DNA of 36,558 nucleotides, from contig JBPCJY010000026.1 of NCBI GenBank assembly GCA_051004815.1, forward strand, positions 1 through 36,558, written 5' to 3'. The DNA comes from JBBQXY01 sp051004815. GTDB lineage: Bacteria; Chloroflexota; Ktedonobacteria; Ktedonobacterales; Ktedonobacteraceae. The notes under the pieces were generated by a model. It saw only the letters and a list, made by a program, of their open reading frames with translations. It was not told the origin of the DNA and did no database searches. Made by a program: the position numbers and the translations under genes. Of the stretch, positions 15,920 through 24,349 are shown piece after piece (position 1 is the stretch's first letter; each line of letters starts with the position of its first letter).

Positions 15920-17244
15920 TAGATTACGAACGTACCATTACCCATCACACCGTCACCCTGGGTGCCTTGACTCGTGCGGGTGACGCGCTAGCTGAGTTCA
16001 TCGAGCAAGATGCCGAGGGAACGCAGCAGACCCGTGTGGTTCATGTACCGGCTGGCTTACCCGGTGAGCGCGTCACCATCGCTATCGAGGCACCGCCGCA
16101 ACCCCGACCGGGGAGGCATCGCCGTCGCTGGAAACCGCGTCCCCCGCGTGTCTGGATCACCGAGATTATCGAGGCTTCACCGCTGCGTAGCGCGGCACCA
16201 TGCCCAGTCTTCGGCACCTGCGGCGGTTGCCAGCTACAGCACATGCAATATGCCGCCCAGCTAACCTGGAAGCGAGACATGGTCGCCCAACTGCTGCACA
16301 CTATCGGCGCATTTGAGAACCCGCCTTTGCTAGAGACTGTCCCTTGCGACTATCCCTGGCACTATCGCAACCATATGCGCTTCTCGGTCAACCGCGAGGG
16401 TCAGCCTGGTCTGACCGCCAGAGGCTCGCATCGTGTCTTGCCGCTCAGTAGCTGCCCTATCGCCGACGAACAGATCAATCGTGCTCTGGCTGTACTGAGC
16501 CAGGTTCCCAATGAACGACCACAAACATTGATACGCTGTGGCACCACCAGCCGGCAAATACTCATTCAGCCAACGCCACCACCGATAGTACAAGCACAAC
16601 TTGCCGCCGTGGGCTTAGATCTTCACACTGAGACGATGGAAGAGCAATTAGCGGGCGAAACATTCCGTATTCGTCCCAGTTCCTTCTTCCAGACCAATAC
16701 CGCCCAGGCGGAGAAAATGGCGCAAATGGTGCTGCATGGCCTGTTCGCTGATCGCGCCACAACGCACAGCAGCCAAGAATCACCTACAGATAGCATGCAC
16801 CATCCATTCACCGTCGTCGATGCCTATTGCGGCGTCGGCACCTTTGCGCTGTTTTTGTCGCGCCATGTCGAGAAAGTCATCGCCATCGAGGAATCCGCCA
16901 GTGCCATCAAAGATGCCCAGTGGAATCTCCGCGCAGTCAATAACGTCGAGATTCTCAAAGGCAAAGTGGAAGATGTGCTACCATCCCTGCCCACCCCGCT
17001 TGATGGGCTGGTCATCGACCCACCTCGCGCTGGCTGTCAACAGGTCGTCCTGGACGCACTGCTACAGCATCCTGTAGCACGCGTGGTCTACGTCTCATGC
17101 GATCCGTCTACCCTGGCTCGTGACCTGAACATCCTTTGCCAGCGCAATACTACCTATAGACTACACTCGGTCCAACCGCTCGATATGTTCCCTCAGACGG
17201 CCCATATCGAGTGTGTGGCCGTCCTGGAGCATAACGAACTATGA
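15916..17244 (+). CDS. rlmD: 23S rRNA (uracil-C5)-methyltransferase, RlmD/RlmC/TrmA family
   Basis: This 442-residue SAM-dependent enzyme methylates C5 of a uridine in rRNA, most likely U1939 by similarity to RlmD. A TRAM-type RNA-binding domain occupies about 5-65, followed by a basic linker. Four cysteines fit the family's [4Fe-4S] cluster: C96, C102, C105 and C180. The methyltransferase domain has VVDAYCGVGTFALFLS (SAM motif), VIDPPRAGC and YVSCDPSTLARDL, with catalytic Cys395. It starts inside the stop of the upstream TPR gene (ATGATAG) and its own stop overlaps the maf start (ATGA). The exact target nucleotide within this family cannot be fixed from sequence, so the symbol is provisional. 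Confidence 0.88.
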   Translation: MIDYERTITHHTVTLGALTRAGDALAEFIEQDAEGTQQTRVVHVPAGLPGERVTIAIEAPPQPRPGRHRRRWKPRPPRVWITEIIEASPLRSAAPCPVFGTCGGCQLQHMQYAAQLTWKRDMVAQLLHTIGAFENPPLLETVPCDYPWHYRNHMRFSVNREGQPGLTARGSHRVLPLSSCPIADEQINRALAVLSQVPNERPQTLIRCGTTSRQILIQPTPPPIVQAQLAAVGLDLHTETMEEQLAGETFRIRPSSFFQTNTAQAEKMAQMVLHGLFADRATTHSSQESPTDSMHHPFTVVDAYCGVGTFALFLSRHVEKVIAIEESASAIKDAQWNLRAVNNVEILKGKVEDVLPSLPTPLDGLVIDPPRAGCQQVVLDALLQHPVARVVYVSCDPSTLARDLNILCQRNTTYRLHSVQPLDMFPQTAHIECVAVLEHNEL

Positions 17245-17912
17245 CCACAGTATCATCATCCGTCTTATTAGCTTCTGCCTCGCCACGCCGCAGGCAGCTT
17301 CTCACGTTACTTGGTATACCATATGAGGTCTGTACCTCGCCCATTGACGAGGAGGCCACACAAGCGCAATACCAGGGACCTGATGCAGGGCTGGCCCAGT
17401 GGCTCGCCGAACAGAAAGCTTTTGGAGCACATACCCTTCCTCAAGCCGCCGGACGGTTAGTCATCACCGCCGATACCACCGTCCTGCTACAGGAAGCAAT
17501 CTTGGGCAAACCACGCGACAAAGCACATGCCAACGAACTGCTCCTCTCTCTGCGCAATCGCTGGCATCAGGTCGTAACCGGTGTCTCCGTCAGCAAAAAG
17601 CTTGGCGACACACTGGAACTCTATAGCGCAAGCTGCACTACGCCTGTCTTGATGCGTCCCTACAGTGAAGAGGAAATCACGGCATACATTGCCACCGGTG
17701 ATCCGTTGGATAAAGCAGGAGCCTACGGTATTCAACATCCGCAATTCCAGCCGACCGAAAACATTCAAGGCTGTTATCTCAATGTCGTTGGTTTACCACT
17801 CTGCATCCTGGTCAGCCTCCTGGCAAAATTCGACGTTCATCCTGTAGCGGAAGGCTCCAAAGAAGGTGGATGTCCCTGGTCAGAACGCTGCAAAGTCACT
17901 ATGTACCACTAG
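17241..17912 (+). CDS. maf: Maf family nucleoside triphosphate pyrophosphatase
   Basis: Maf hydrolyses non-canonical or excess nucleoside triphosphates to monophosphates and is linked to septum formation. LLASASPRRRQLL (9-21) is the defining N-terminal motif with the SxSPRR phosphate-binding loop. ITADTTVLLQEAILGKPRDK is the catalytic D-T-V block, and ATGDPLDKAGAYGIQ is the third conserved segment. At 223 residues it is slightly long; the tail after LLAKFDVHP (about 20 residues) is extra. The ATG overlaps the rlmD stop by 4 nt. Substrate class (dTTP/UTP versus m7GTP) is not certain. Confidence 0.92.
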   Translation: MTTVSSSVLLASASPRRRQLLTLLGIPYEVCTSPIDEEATQAQYQGPDAGLAQWLAEQKAFGAHTLPQAAGRLVITADTTVLLQEAILGKPRDKAHANELLLSLRNRWHQVVTGVSVSKKLGDTLELYSASCTTPVLMRPYSEEEITAYIATGDPLDKAGAYGIQHPQFQPTENIQGCYLNVVGLPLCILVSLLAKFDVHPVAEGSKEGGCPWSERCKVTMYH

Positions 17913-17932
17913 ATAATCATGGATTAAAAATT

Positions 17933-18973
17933 ATGAACATGACCATAATCAATATCATACTTGTCGTCTTGATCGCGCTGGTCGCGATCTTTATTGGCCT
18001 GACCTTGCGCATTTTCCTTGTGCGCCGCCTGAAAAACACCGTTCTCGATAGCTGGCTGATACAAACACTGGGTGTGCTGGTTATTTTTCCGCCGCTTATC
18101 ATAGCGGCAGCAGCAACGCCATTCATCCTCAACAATAGCTTGATTAACGATCTCTGGCAGCAAATCACCGTCAACACGACCAAGAACATTCCAGAAATTA
18201 TCAGCTTCGCATGGGGCTTTGTAGAAACTATCCTTGTGATAGTGCTGGGCGTCGGCACCGCACGCACCATCATGAAACTCACGATACGCGGGTTAGGCGA
18301 AAACCGCATTGATATCAATATCCGCACCTTGATTGGGCGTATCTTCTTTATCATTATCATCATTATTGCCATCTTCTGGTTACTCGCCATCTGGCATGTC
18401 GCGATAGAGCTGCCCGTCGCTGTCCTCGGCACACTCACCGTCGCCCTGACCTTCGCCATTCAGGATATCCTGAAAGACCTGGTGGCCGGCTTCTACATTT
18501 TAATGGAGCGTCCCTTCCACATCGGCGATCTGATTACCATCGGCGACCAGACACAATCAGCCGCTCGCACCGGTGTCGTGGAAGACGTGCAAATTCGTGC
18601 CACCAAACTGCGCATCGTGAGTGGCGAACAGATCACCGTTCCCAATGCTCTCGTCTTTGGCGGCATCGTCACGAACAACTCCTTTTACGGAGAGAGACGC
18701 GCCTCCATCACCGTCACCTTACCGCTGGAATCGTTTGACAAAAAGGCCAGCCCTGAGCGCATCCTACAGATTTTGCAAGCAGACGAAACCGTGATGGTGA
18801 AACCAGAACCTTCCGTCATGATTAGCAGCTACAGCGGACAACAGGTGACACTTACCGTTCGCTTCTGGGTTGCTAGCGGCCAAGTTGCCAGCATCTCAGA
18901 GGTAATGTATACTCTCCGTACAGCCATGCCCGTCGCGGATATCGCCGTGGTTGAGTCCGCTGGCAATATATAA
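17933..18973 (+). CDS. Small-conductance mechanosensitive channel, MscS family
   Basis: About 347 residues from ATG 17933 (MNMTIINIILVVLIALVAIF). There are three to five hydrophobic segments: about 3-25, 40-62, 85-108, 135-155 and the pore-lining helix near 155-185, where AVLGTLTVALTFAIQDILKD matches MscS TM3. The cytoplasmic beta domain follows with ERPFHIGDLITIGDQTQSAA and VEDVQIRATKLRIVSGEQITVPNALV, classic MscS signatures. It opens under membrane tension to release solutes. An in-frame upstream GTG-type start near 17870 would overlap maf and is not needed. The C-terminal domain is short, so this is a minimal MscS. Confidence 0.92.
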   Translation: MNMTIINIILVVLIALVAIFIGLTLRIFLVRRLKNTVLDSWLIQTLGVLVIFPPLIIAAAATPFILNNSLINDLWQQITVNTTKNIPEIISFAWGFVETILVIVLGVGTARTIMKLTIRGLGENRIDINIRTLIGRIFFIIIIIIAIFWLLAIWHVAIELPVAVLGTLTVALTFAIQDILKDLVAGFYILMERPFHIGDLITIGDQTQSAARTGVVEDVQIRATKLRIVSGEQITVPNALVFGGIVTNNSFYGERRASITVTLPLESFDKKASPERILQILQADETVMVKPEPSVMISSYSGQQVTLTVRFWVASGQVASISEVMYTLRTAMPVADIAVVESAGNI

Positions 18974-19013
18974 TTGGCACGTTATAACCCATCAACAGTA
19001 CTAGAGAGTTGCT

Positions 19014-19670
19014 TTGAAGAGTGAGTGTACGTTGGAACAGTATAGATCATCGCATACCAAACGGCGCGTCGGTTTAATGGGCGGCACCTTTGACCCGGTT
19101 CATTACGGTCATCTGGTGGTCGCGGAAGAGGTTCGTGCGACCTGTAAGCTTGACGACATGGTCTTTATCCCGGCGGGAGAACCACCACATAAACAAGGAG
19201 GTATAGTTACCGCGGCACACCATCGCCTGGCGATGTTGGAGTTAGCGATTGCCTCGAATCCACACTTTTCCATCTCACTCGTAGACATGGATCGTCCTGG
19301 GCCGTCGTATACCGTCGAAACGCTCCACATGCTGTACCAACAATGGGGCCAACACACAGAACTCTATTTTGTCATTGGCTGGGATAGCCTACAAGAATTC
19401 CATACCTGGCATGACCCGGCACGTATCCTTGAGCAACTTACCTGCCTTGTCGCCGTCCATCGTCCAGGGTATACAGCAGAACGAGACTTTTTGGCACAGT
19501 CAGAAGCACGTCTACCCACGCTCAAGCAGCACTTGCTCACGATGCCAGCCCCGCAACTGGAAATCTCCGCGACAGACTTGCGCCAACGTATCGCGGAAGG
19601 CAGACCTGTGAAGTATCAAATACCGGAAGCAGTTGAACACTATATCGTCCAACACAAACTCTACCAATAG
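19014..19670 (+). CDS. nadD: Nicotinate-nucleotide adenylyltransferase
   Basis: NadD converts nicotinate mononucleotide and ATP to deamido-NAD. VGLMGGTFDPVHYGHL (19-34) carries the GGTFDPxHxGH nucleotidyltransferase signature. FIPAGEPPHK near 58 and the C-terminal ISATDLRQRIAEGRPVKYQI (ISxTxIR type) complete the family motifs. The start is TTG 19014 behind GAGAG; it leaves about 18 residues before the core, somewhat long for the family. Together with nadK in this window it supplies two NAD(P) biosynthesis steps, though the two genes are 13 kb apart. Confidence 0.93.
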   Translation: MKSECTLEQYRSSHTKRRVGLMGGTFDPVHYGHLVVAEEVRATCKLDDMVFIPAGEPPHKQGGIVTAAHHRLAMLELAIASNPHFSISLVDMDRPGPSYTVETLHMLYQQWGQHTELYFVIGWDSLQEFHTWHDPARILEQLTCLVAVHRPGYTAERDFLAQSEARLPTLKQHLLTMPAPQLEISATDLRQRIAEGRPVKYQIPEAVEHYIVQHKLYQ

Positions 19671-19703
19671 TATCCAATAGTAGTAAAGAAGGCAAAAAAA
19701 CGC

Positions 19704-19922
19704 ATGGAACCCATGCATCTTGAGATAGGTGATCGACTGCGACTGCGCAAACCACATCCCTGCGGGAGCTACGATTGGGTCGTAGTACGCCTCGGTGCGG
19801 ACATCGGTTTAAGCTGTGAAAAATGCGGGCGGCGCGTCTTACTTCCGCGTTCAGAGGTTGAACGGCGCACCAAACAAGTATTGCCGCGCCTGCACAATCC
19901 AGCTGTAGACGAAGAGACATAA
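19704..19922 (+). CDS. DUF951 family protein
   Basis: This 72-residue protein reads LEIGDRLRLRKPHPCGSYDW with a following GADIGLSCEKCGRRVLLPRS. The K-K/R-P-H-P-C-G-S start and the CxxCG centre are hallmarks of the small DUF951 family. Three cysteines (C20, C38, C41) suggest a metal-binding or RNA-binding small fold, but function is not established. A GAAGG ribosome binding site precedes the ATG. It lies between nadD and the MFS gene, probably in one operon. Confidence 0.85.
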   Translation: MEPMHLEIGDRLRLRKPHPCGSYDWVVVRLGADIGLSCEKCGRRVLLPRSEVERRTKQVLPRLHNPAVDEET

Positions 19923-19934
19923 GGAGCTTTTAGG

Positions 19935-21350
19935 TTGGCAGTAACCGTTCCACGCGAAGGGTTCAGCACCCTTCTGAAAAAAAAAGAATTTCAGCGTCTG
20001 TGGCTGGCGCAGTTAATTTCCATGACCATTCTCAACGCCTCCAACTATGCCCTGCTCGTCCTCATAGAGGAGGTTACAGGTTCAACCACGCTTGTTGGTC
20101 TCGCCATCATCTGCTTTAGTCTTCCCGCCGTGTTGTTCGGTGCTCCTGCCGGCGTCTATGTTGACCGTATGAATAAGCGGCGCGTCCTCTGGGCCAGTAA
20201 CTGCCTGCGAGCCGTCGCGACCCTGCTCTTTGTATTATCGCTGCTCTTCAATCGGCATCAACTGTTGCCGGTATACCTGCTCACCTTTCTGATCTCCAGC
20301 ATCGGCCAGTTCTTTACACCAGCCGAAGGCTCGGCCATTCCTATGCTGGTCAGCGAAGAGGAACTAATGCCTGCCCTCTCACTGTTCAATATCACGTTTA
20401 TGCTCTCACAGGCCCTTGGTTTCATCTTGCTCGCGCCACTGGTACTCAGTTTCCTCCCCACTTTCACACTCTTCAAGCTCACGGTTGACCCTATCGAGAG
20501 CCTGTACTTCATCATCGCCGTCCTCTACGGCGTCTGTGCCATCCTCATCTTCATGATTCCTATGAACAGGTTTTCACAGCCCTCGCACGCTCCTAAAAAG
20601 CCGATCAACACCCAAAACCTGGAGATCGTTAGCAACCTCTGGACTGAGATGTGGCAAGGCTGGAGCTTCATACGGCGTAATAAACAGCTCTTTTTATCGG
20701 TCATTCAATTGTCCTTCGCCGGCGTCCTCCTGCTCGTCATTGGCGAACTCGCCACTCCCATCGTCACCAAACTGCTGCATCTTTTACCCAATGCCATGGC
20801 TTTCGTCTTCGCACCTGCTGGCATCGGCCTGGTCGTTGGCTCAGTTGCCATGCCGCGTATCACACACAAGCTGGGAAAATCACGCGCCATTCTCATCGGC
20901 TGTGGCACCCTCACCATGGTAACGCTCCTGCTGCCAATCTCAACTATCATCGCGCAATGGCTACAACCAAACGGCTGGAATACGAATCCCCTTTTGCTCA
21001 TCGCCGTCGCACTCCTCATGTTCATCGCGGGCTTTGCCCTCGACTTTATCAATATCCCCGCACAAACTGCCATCCAGGAACAAACCCCCAACTGGATCAA
21101 GGGGCGCGTCCTGGCCTTGCAACTCATGCTCTATAACGCCTGCTCCATTCCCATTATCTTCTTCATCGGAGCTATCGCCGACATCTATGGTCTGGATCGC
21201 GTCCTCTACCTTATGTCCATCTGTGAAATCGCCTTCGGTGCCTGGGGCCTCTACTACGAGCACAAGCACAAACAAACCTTCATCATGGAGAACGAGAAAT
21301 TGTCAAAAATGACCGAACCCGACAGAATAGCCCCTAAAAACCCGTCTTGA
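19935..21350 (+). CDS. MFS transporter
   Basis: This 471-residue major facilitator superfamily protein has about twelve hydrophobic segments. The N-terminal half includes FQRLWLAQLISMTILNASNY and the loop motif GAPAGVYVDRMNKRRVLWAS (motif A, GxxxDRxxKR). The C-terminal half has a parallel pattern (SVAMPRITHKLGKSRAILIG). The start TTG 19935 is set by AAGGAG eight nt upstream. It resembles the enterobactin-exporter/macrolide-efflux-like MFS subgroup, but substrate and direction are unknown. A charged tail of about 30 residues follows the last segment. Confidence 0.9.
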   Translation: MAVTVPREGFSTLLKKKEFQRLWLAQLISMTILNASNYALLVLIEEVTGSTTLVGLAIICFSLPAVLFGAPAGVYVDRMNKRRVLWASNCLRAVATLLFVLSLLFNRHQLLPVYLLTFLISSIGQFFTPAEGSAIPMLVSEEELMPALSLFNITFMLSQALGFILLAPLVLSFLPTFTLFKLTVDPIESLYFIIAVLYGVCAILIFMIPMNRFSQPSHAPKKPINTQNLEIVSNLWTEMWQGWSFIRRNKQLFLSVIQLSFAGVLLLVIGELATPIVTKLLHLLPNAMAFVFAPAGIGLVVGSVAMPRITHKLGKSRAILIGCGTLTMVTLLLPISTIIAQWLQPNGWNTNPLLLIAVALLMFIAGFALDFINIPAQTAIQEQTPNWIKGRVLALQLMLYNACSIPIIFFIGAIADIYGLDRVLYLMSICEIAFGAWGLYYEHKHKQTFIMENEKLSKMTEPDRIAPKNPS

Positions 21351-21416
21351 CGAATGAATAGAATACACATACAATTACAGGTAGTAGCAAAATAAAAACA
21401 CAGTGCAAGGAATGCT

Positions 21417-22226
21417 ATGGACCAATCACAAACAGCGCAACTCCTCACTTATGAGCCATGGCTCATCATCGCCGCCGTCGCTGTCCTGTTCATCCTCCTG
21501 CACACCACACGCCAGGCACTGCGCAAGCGCGTCGATACCATCGGCTATCAGCTACGCGGCGAAAGAGGATTGATGATCTGGTTCTGGCTCAATGCCCCCG
21601 GCGTTGCCCTGCATGAACTGAGCCACGCCTTTGTCGTCCTACTCCTGCGACCATTCGGCTTCCGTATTACCAGCATCGCCCTATTCCGCATTAAACAAAT
21701 ACAACAGCGCAGCACAAACGGGCGCGTGATGAAAAGTAGTGGCAGACAAGCATTACAGCTAGGTGAAGTGCAGTATGTCCGACCAGAACGTCGTTTTATC
21801 ACCCCCATTGGCGATGGATTAAGTGCCGTTGCCCCCCTCTTCGGCGGCATCGCCATGCTCGCCTTTCTCTACTGGGTCGCTACCGGCTATAACCTCTGGG
21901 ATATTCACCTGCAAATCTTGCGTCCAGGCTGGCCATGGTGGACGCTCATCTTCACGCCCTACCTCATCCTAACCGTCACCTCCGAACTTTGGCCCAGCAA
22001 ACAAGATTGGCGCGGCGCACGCTGGTTTATCATTGGCCTCATACTGCTCACACTTCTGGTAGGAGGACTGCTCTGGTATGCCAAAGTCTTAGTCTTTAAT
22101 AACGCCACACTCCAAACCACCTCATCTATCGCAACACACATTGATTATGTCTTGCTCATTTTGCTGGCGATAGACATTGTTTTCTTGATCATAGCCGATC
22201 TACTGGCTCGCATCGTACAGGGATAA
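21417..22226 (+). CDS. Membrane protein with HExxH zinc motif, possible metalloprotease
   Basis: The 269-residue protein has about five hydrophobic segments (14-30, 53-77, 135-157, 173-190, 203-223 and 238-262 by eye). H66-E-L-S-H70 lies within a membrane segment (APGVALHELSHAFVVLLL), the arrangement of intramembrane M50-type metalloproteases. A second conserved-looking motif, SELWPSKQDW (190-199), follows a later membrane segment and contains an Asp that could be the third zinc ligand. This is motif-based inference; no full M50 LDG motif is present. The immediate neighbours, an MFS transporter and a cupin, do not point to a substrate. Confidence 0.7.
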   Translation: MDQSQTAQLLTYEPWLIIAAVAVLFILLHTTRQALRKRVDTIGYQLRGERGLMIWFWLNAPGVALHELSHAFVVLLLRPFGFRITSIALFRIKQIQQRSTNGRVMKSSGRQALQLGEVQYVRPERRFITPIGDGLSAVAPLFGGIAMLAFLYWVATGYNLWDIHLQILRPGWPWWTLIFTPYLILTVTSELWPSKQDWRGARWFIIGLILLTLLVGGLLWYAKVLVFNNATLQTTSSIATHIDYVLLILLAIDIVFLIIADLLARIVQG

Positions 22227-22247
22227 GAAAGAACAAGCAAGGAGCTA

Positions 22248-22622
22248 ATGTGTATGGATGCCTTTGAACTATCCACGCTCGTAACAGCGTGCAGCACGTC
22301 AAACAACCCCTACCTCGAATTTATCCGCCAACCATCGCTCAGCGTTGGTCTGTATATGCTCTCGGCTGGGGCAGCCGATTTACAGGAACCCCACACCGAG
22401 GACGAAATATACTATATTGTCAAAGGTCGTGGCTCCATTCTGGTAGGGGATGAAAGCAGGAATGTCGAAACAGGCGCGGTGATCTTTGTCCAGGCCAACA
22501 TCGTGCATCGCTTCCACACCATCACCGAAGACTTGACCATCCTCGTCTTCTTCGCCCCCGCGGAATATACCAATGAAGCAGCTCACCAATCAAACTTGTC
22601 GATCAAAAACACGCGGCTATAA
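22248..22622 (+). CDS. Cupin-domain protein
   Basis: A 124-residue single cupin barrel. EPHTEDEIYYIVKGRGSILV (from residue 47) is cupin motif 1 with H49 and E53, and GAVIFVQANIVHRFH (76-90) is motif 2 with H87/H90. These residues could bind a metal. AAGGAG precedes the ATG at 22248. The 3' end overlaps the end of mutL on the other strand by 40 bp. Substrate is unknown; such small cupins are often sugar- or ligand-binding or dioxygenase-like. Confidence 0.85.
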   Translation: MCMDAFELSTLVTACSTSNNPYLEFIRQPSLSVGLYMLSAGAADLQEPHTEDEIYYIVKGRGSILVGDESRNVETGAVIFVQANIVHRFHTITEDLTILVFFAPAEYTNEAAHQSNLSIKNTRL

Positions 22623-24349
22623 TGCAACAATATGGGGCTGCCATGCGGGCAGACAGCCGGTGCGGAAACCGCCGCTAACGCGCTAAGCAACGACCGCTGT
22701 TCGTCAGGGCCAAGGACACGTCCGCGTCGCAGAGCCGAGCGACAGGACAGACCGATCAACAGATGATCTTCCCAATCGGTACTATCCTCGGCGGCAATTT
22801 CCGCTAATTCGTGCAGATGTCCCACCAATTGTTCCTGTCCCTCGCCCCCTGGCACAGAGCGTATCAGGAAGCTACGTCCGCCAAATCGCTCGCATTCCAT
22901 GCCCAGATCACGCAACATTGGCAAACGCTGCTCAAATAGCTCAGCCTGCGAACGCTTCAACTCAATCACCACAGGTTCCAACAACAGGTGTGCATCCGTC
23001 CACTCCATCCACTCATCCGCCTCGTCCGAGTGCAACCCAACATGCTTACTGCGCAAGTGTTCGTAAATGACCCGTTCGTGCGCCCGGTGCTGATCTATCA
23101 GATATAAACTACCATCAGGAGCTTCCGCCAGGATAACCGCCTGTTGCAATTGCGCCAATGGTCGCAACGTCGCCAATACCTCTGCCGCTGCTGGTGGTGC
23201 CGTCTCTGCTTTATAGCCTTCCGCAGACTCAGCGACATGCAGTCCACGGCGCCGTACGCCCGGCAAGCGTCGCTGATACACCAGTTCGGGGCCGGGAAAC
23301 TCCGCGGAAGTGGGCAAGGCTGGACTGCGCTCCAACACTGACTGCACGACCCTGGTCAAAGCCGCCGTGATCTCCTCCTCGCGCAACAACTTCACCTCGG
23401 TCTTGGCCGGGTGAACGTTCACATCCAGTTCCTCGGCGGGAAGATTCAGGTTGAACACCAGCAGGGGATGCTTCCCTCTTGGCAATAGGCCGCGATAGCC
23501 CGCCTCCAGGGCATCCTGTAACAGGCGCGATTGCACCCATCGCCCATTCACAAAGAGCATCATATGCTGCCGACTGCTCTGCGCCAAAGCCCGATTCCCG
23601 ATAAAGCCACTCAGCGAATAGCGATCCGCAACCTCTACCGTCACAGGATGTAACATCTCCGCAAGGGGCAGGTGATAAAGCTCAGCCAGGGTCGTAGCCA
23701 CATCACCCGCTCCACCTGTCTGCAAAGCAGTCTGCTCCTCAATGGTGAGATTAAAGCGGACGCCTGGATAACCCACAGCATAGCGGCGCATCAGTTGCAA
23801 AATATGCCCGCTCTCGGTACGCGCCCCGCGCATAAATTTGAGGCGAGCTGGCACATTATAAAATAGGTCGCGTACCGTCACCGTTGTCCCGTGCAACCGC
23901 GCTCGCCGACTCCATTGCGTGACCTCGCCGCCGCGCAGCGTCAACAATACGCCAGCTGCTTCCTCGTGCGAATTCTCCGTCTCAATAGGACGGCTCACCA
24001 ACGTTAATTCGGCAACGGCGGCAATGCTTGCCAATGCCTCGCCACGAAAGCCTAACGTATGTAAGTGCCCCAGGTCTTCAACACTCCGAATTTTGCTCGT
24101 TGTATGTCGCGCACACGCTCGTTCCAGTTCATCTTCGGGGATGCCGTAGCCATCATCAATCACGCGAATCAGCCGTAAGCCACCGCCACGTATCTCAACG
24201 CGTACCTCGTGCGCCCCCGCGTCAAGCGCATTCTCTACCAGTTCCTTCACGACAGAAACCGGTCGCTCAATCACTTCGCCCGCCGCGATCCGTTCCGCTA
24301 CGTCATGGGTCAGACTCTGAATTGATTGCCGTGTATATCCTGTAACCAT
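22583..24349 (-). CDS. mutL: DNA mismatch repair protein MutL
   Basis: The 588-residue MutL couples MutS mismatch recognition to strand removal. The N-terminal GHKL ATPase has GEVIERPVSVVKELVENALDAGA (24 onward), DDGYGI and GFRGEALASIA. The C-terminal domain carries DQHRAHERVIYE (419-430), matching DQHA(x)2E(x)4E of nicking MutL endonucleases with Arg in place of Ala. Near the end are GLSCRSALRRG and CPHGSP (567-572), two further endonuclease-domain motifs. The start ATG 24349 shares one base with the mutS stop (TAATG), so a longer in-frame extension into mutS is rejected. The endonuclease motif fits a bacterium that lacks MutH. Confidence 0.95.
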   Translation of the reverse strand: MVTGYTRQSIQSLTHDVAERIAAGEVIERPVSVVKELVENALDAGAHEVRVEIRGGGLRLIRVIDDGYGIPEDELERACARHTTSKIRSVEDLGHLHTLGFRGEALASIAAVAELTLVSRPIETENSHEEAAGVLLTLRGGEVTQWSRRARLHGTTVTVRDLFYNVPARLKFMRGARTESGHILQLMRRYAVGYPGVRFNLTIEEQTALQTGGAGDVATTLAELYHLPLAEMLHPVTVEVADRYSLSGFIGNRALAQSSRQHMMLFVNGRWVQSRLLQDALEAGYRGLLPRGKHPLLVFNLNLPAEELDVNVHPAKTEVKLLREEEITAALTRVVQSVLERSPALPTSAEFPGPELVYQRRLPGVRRRGLHVAESAEGYKAETAPPAAAEVLATLRPLAQLQQAVILAEAPDGSLYLIDQHRAHERVIYEHLRSKHVGLHSDEADEWMEWTDAHLLLEPVVIELKRSQAELFEQRLPMLRDLGMECERFGGRSFLIRSVPGGEGQEQLVGHLHELAEIAAEDSTDWEDHLLIGLSCRSALRRGRVLGPDEQRSLLSALAAVSAPAVCPHGSPILLHYSRVFLIDKFDW

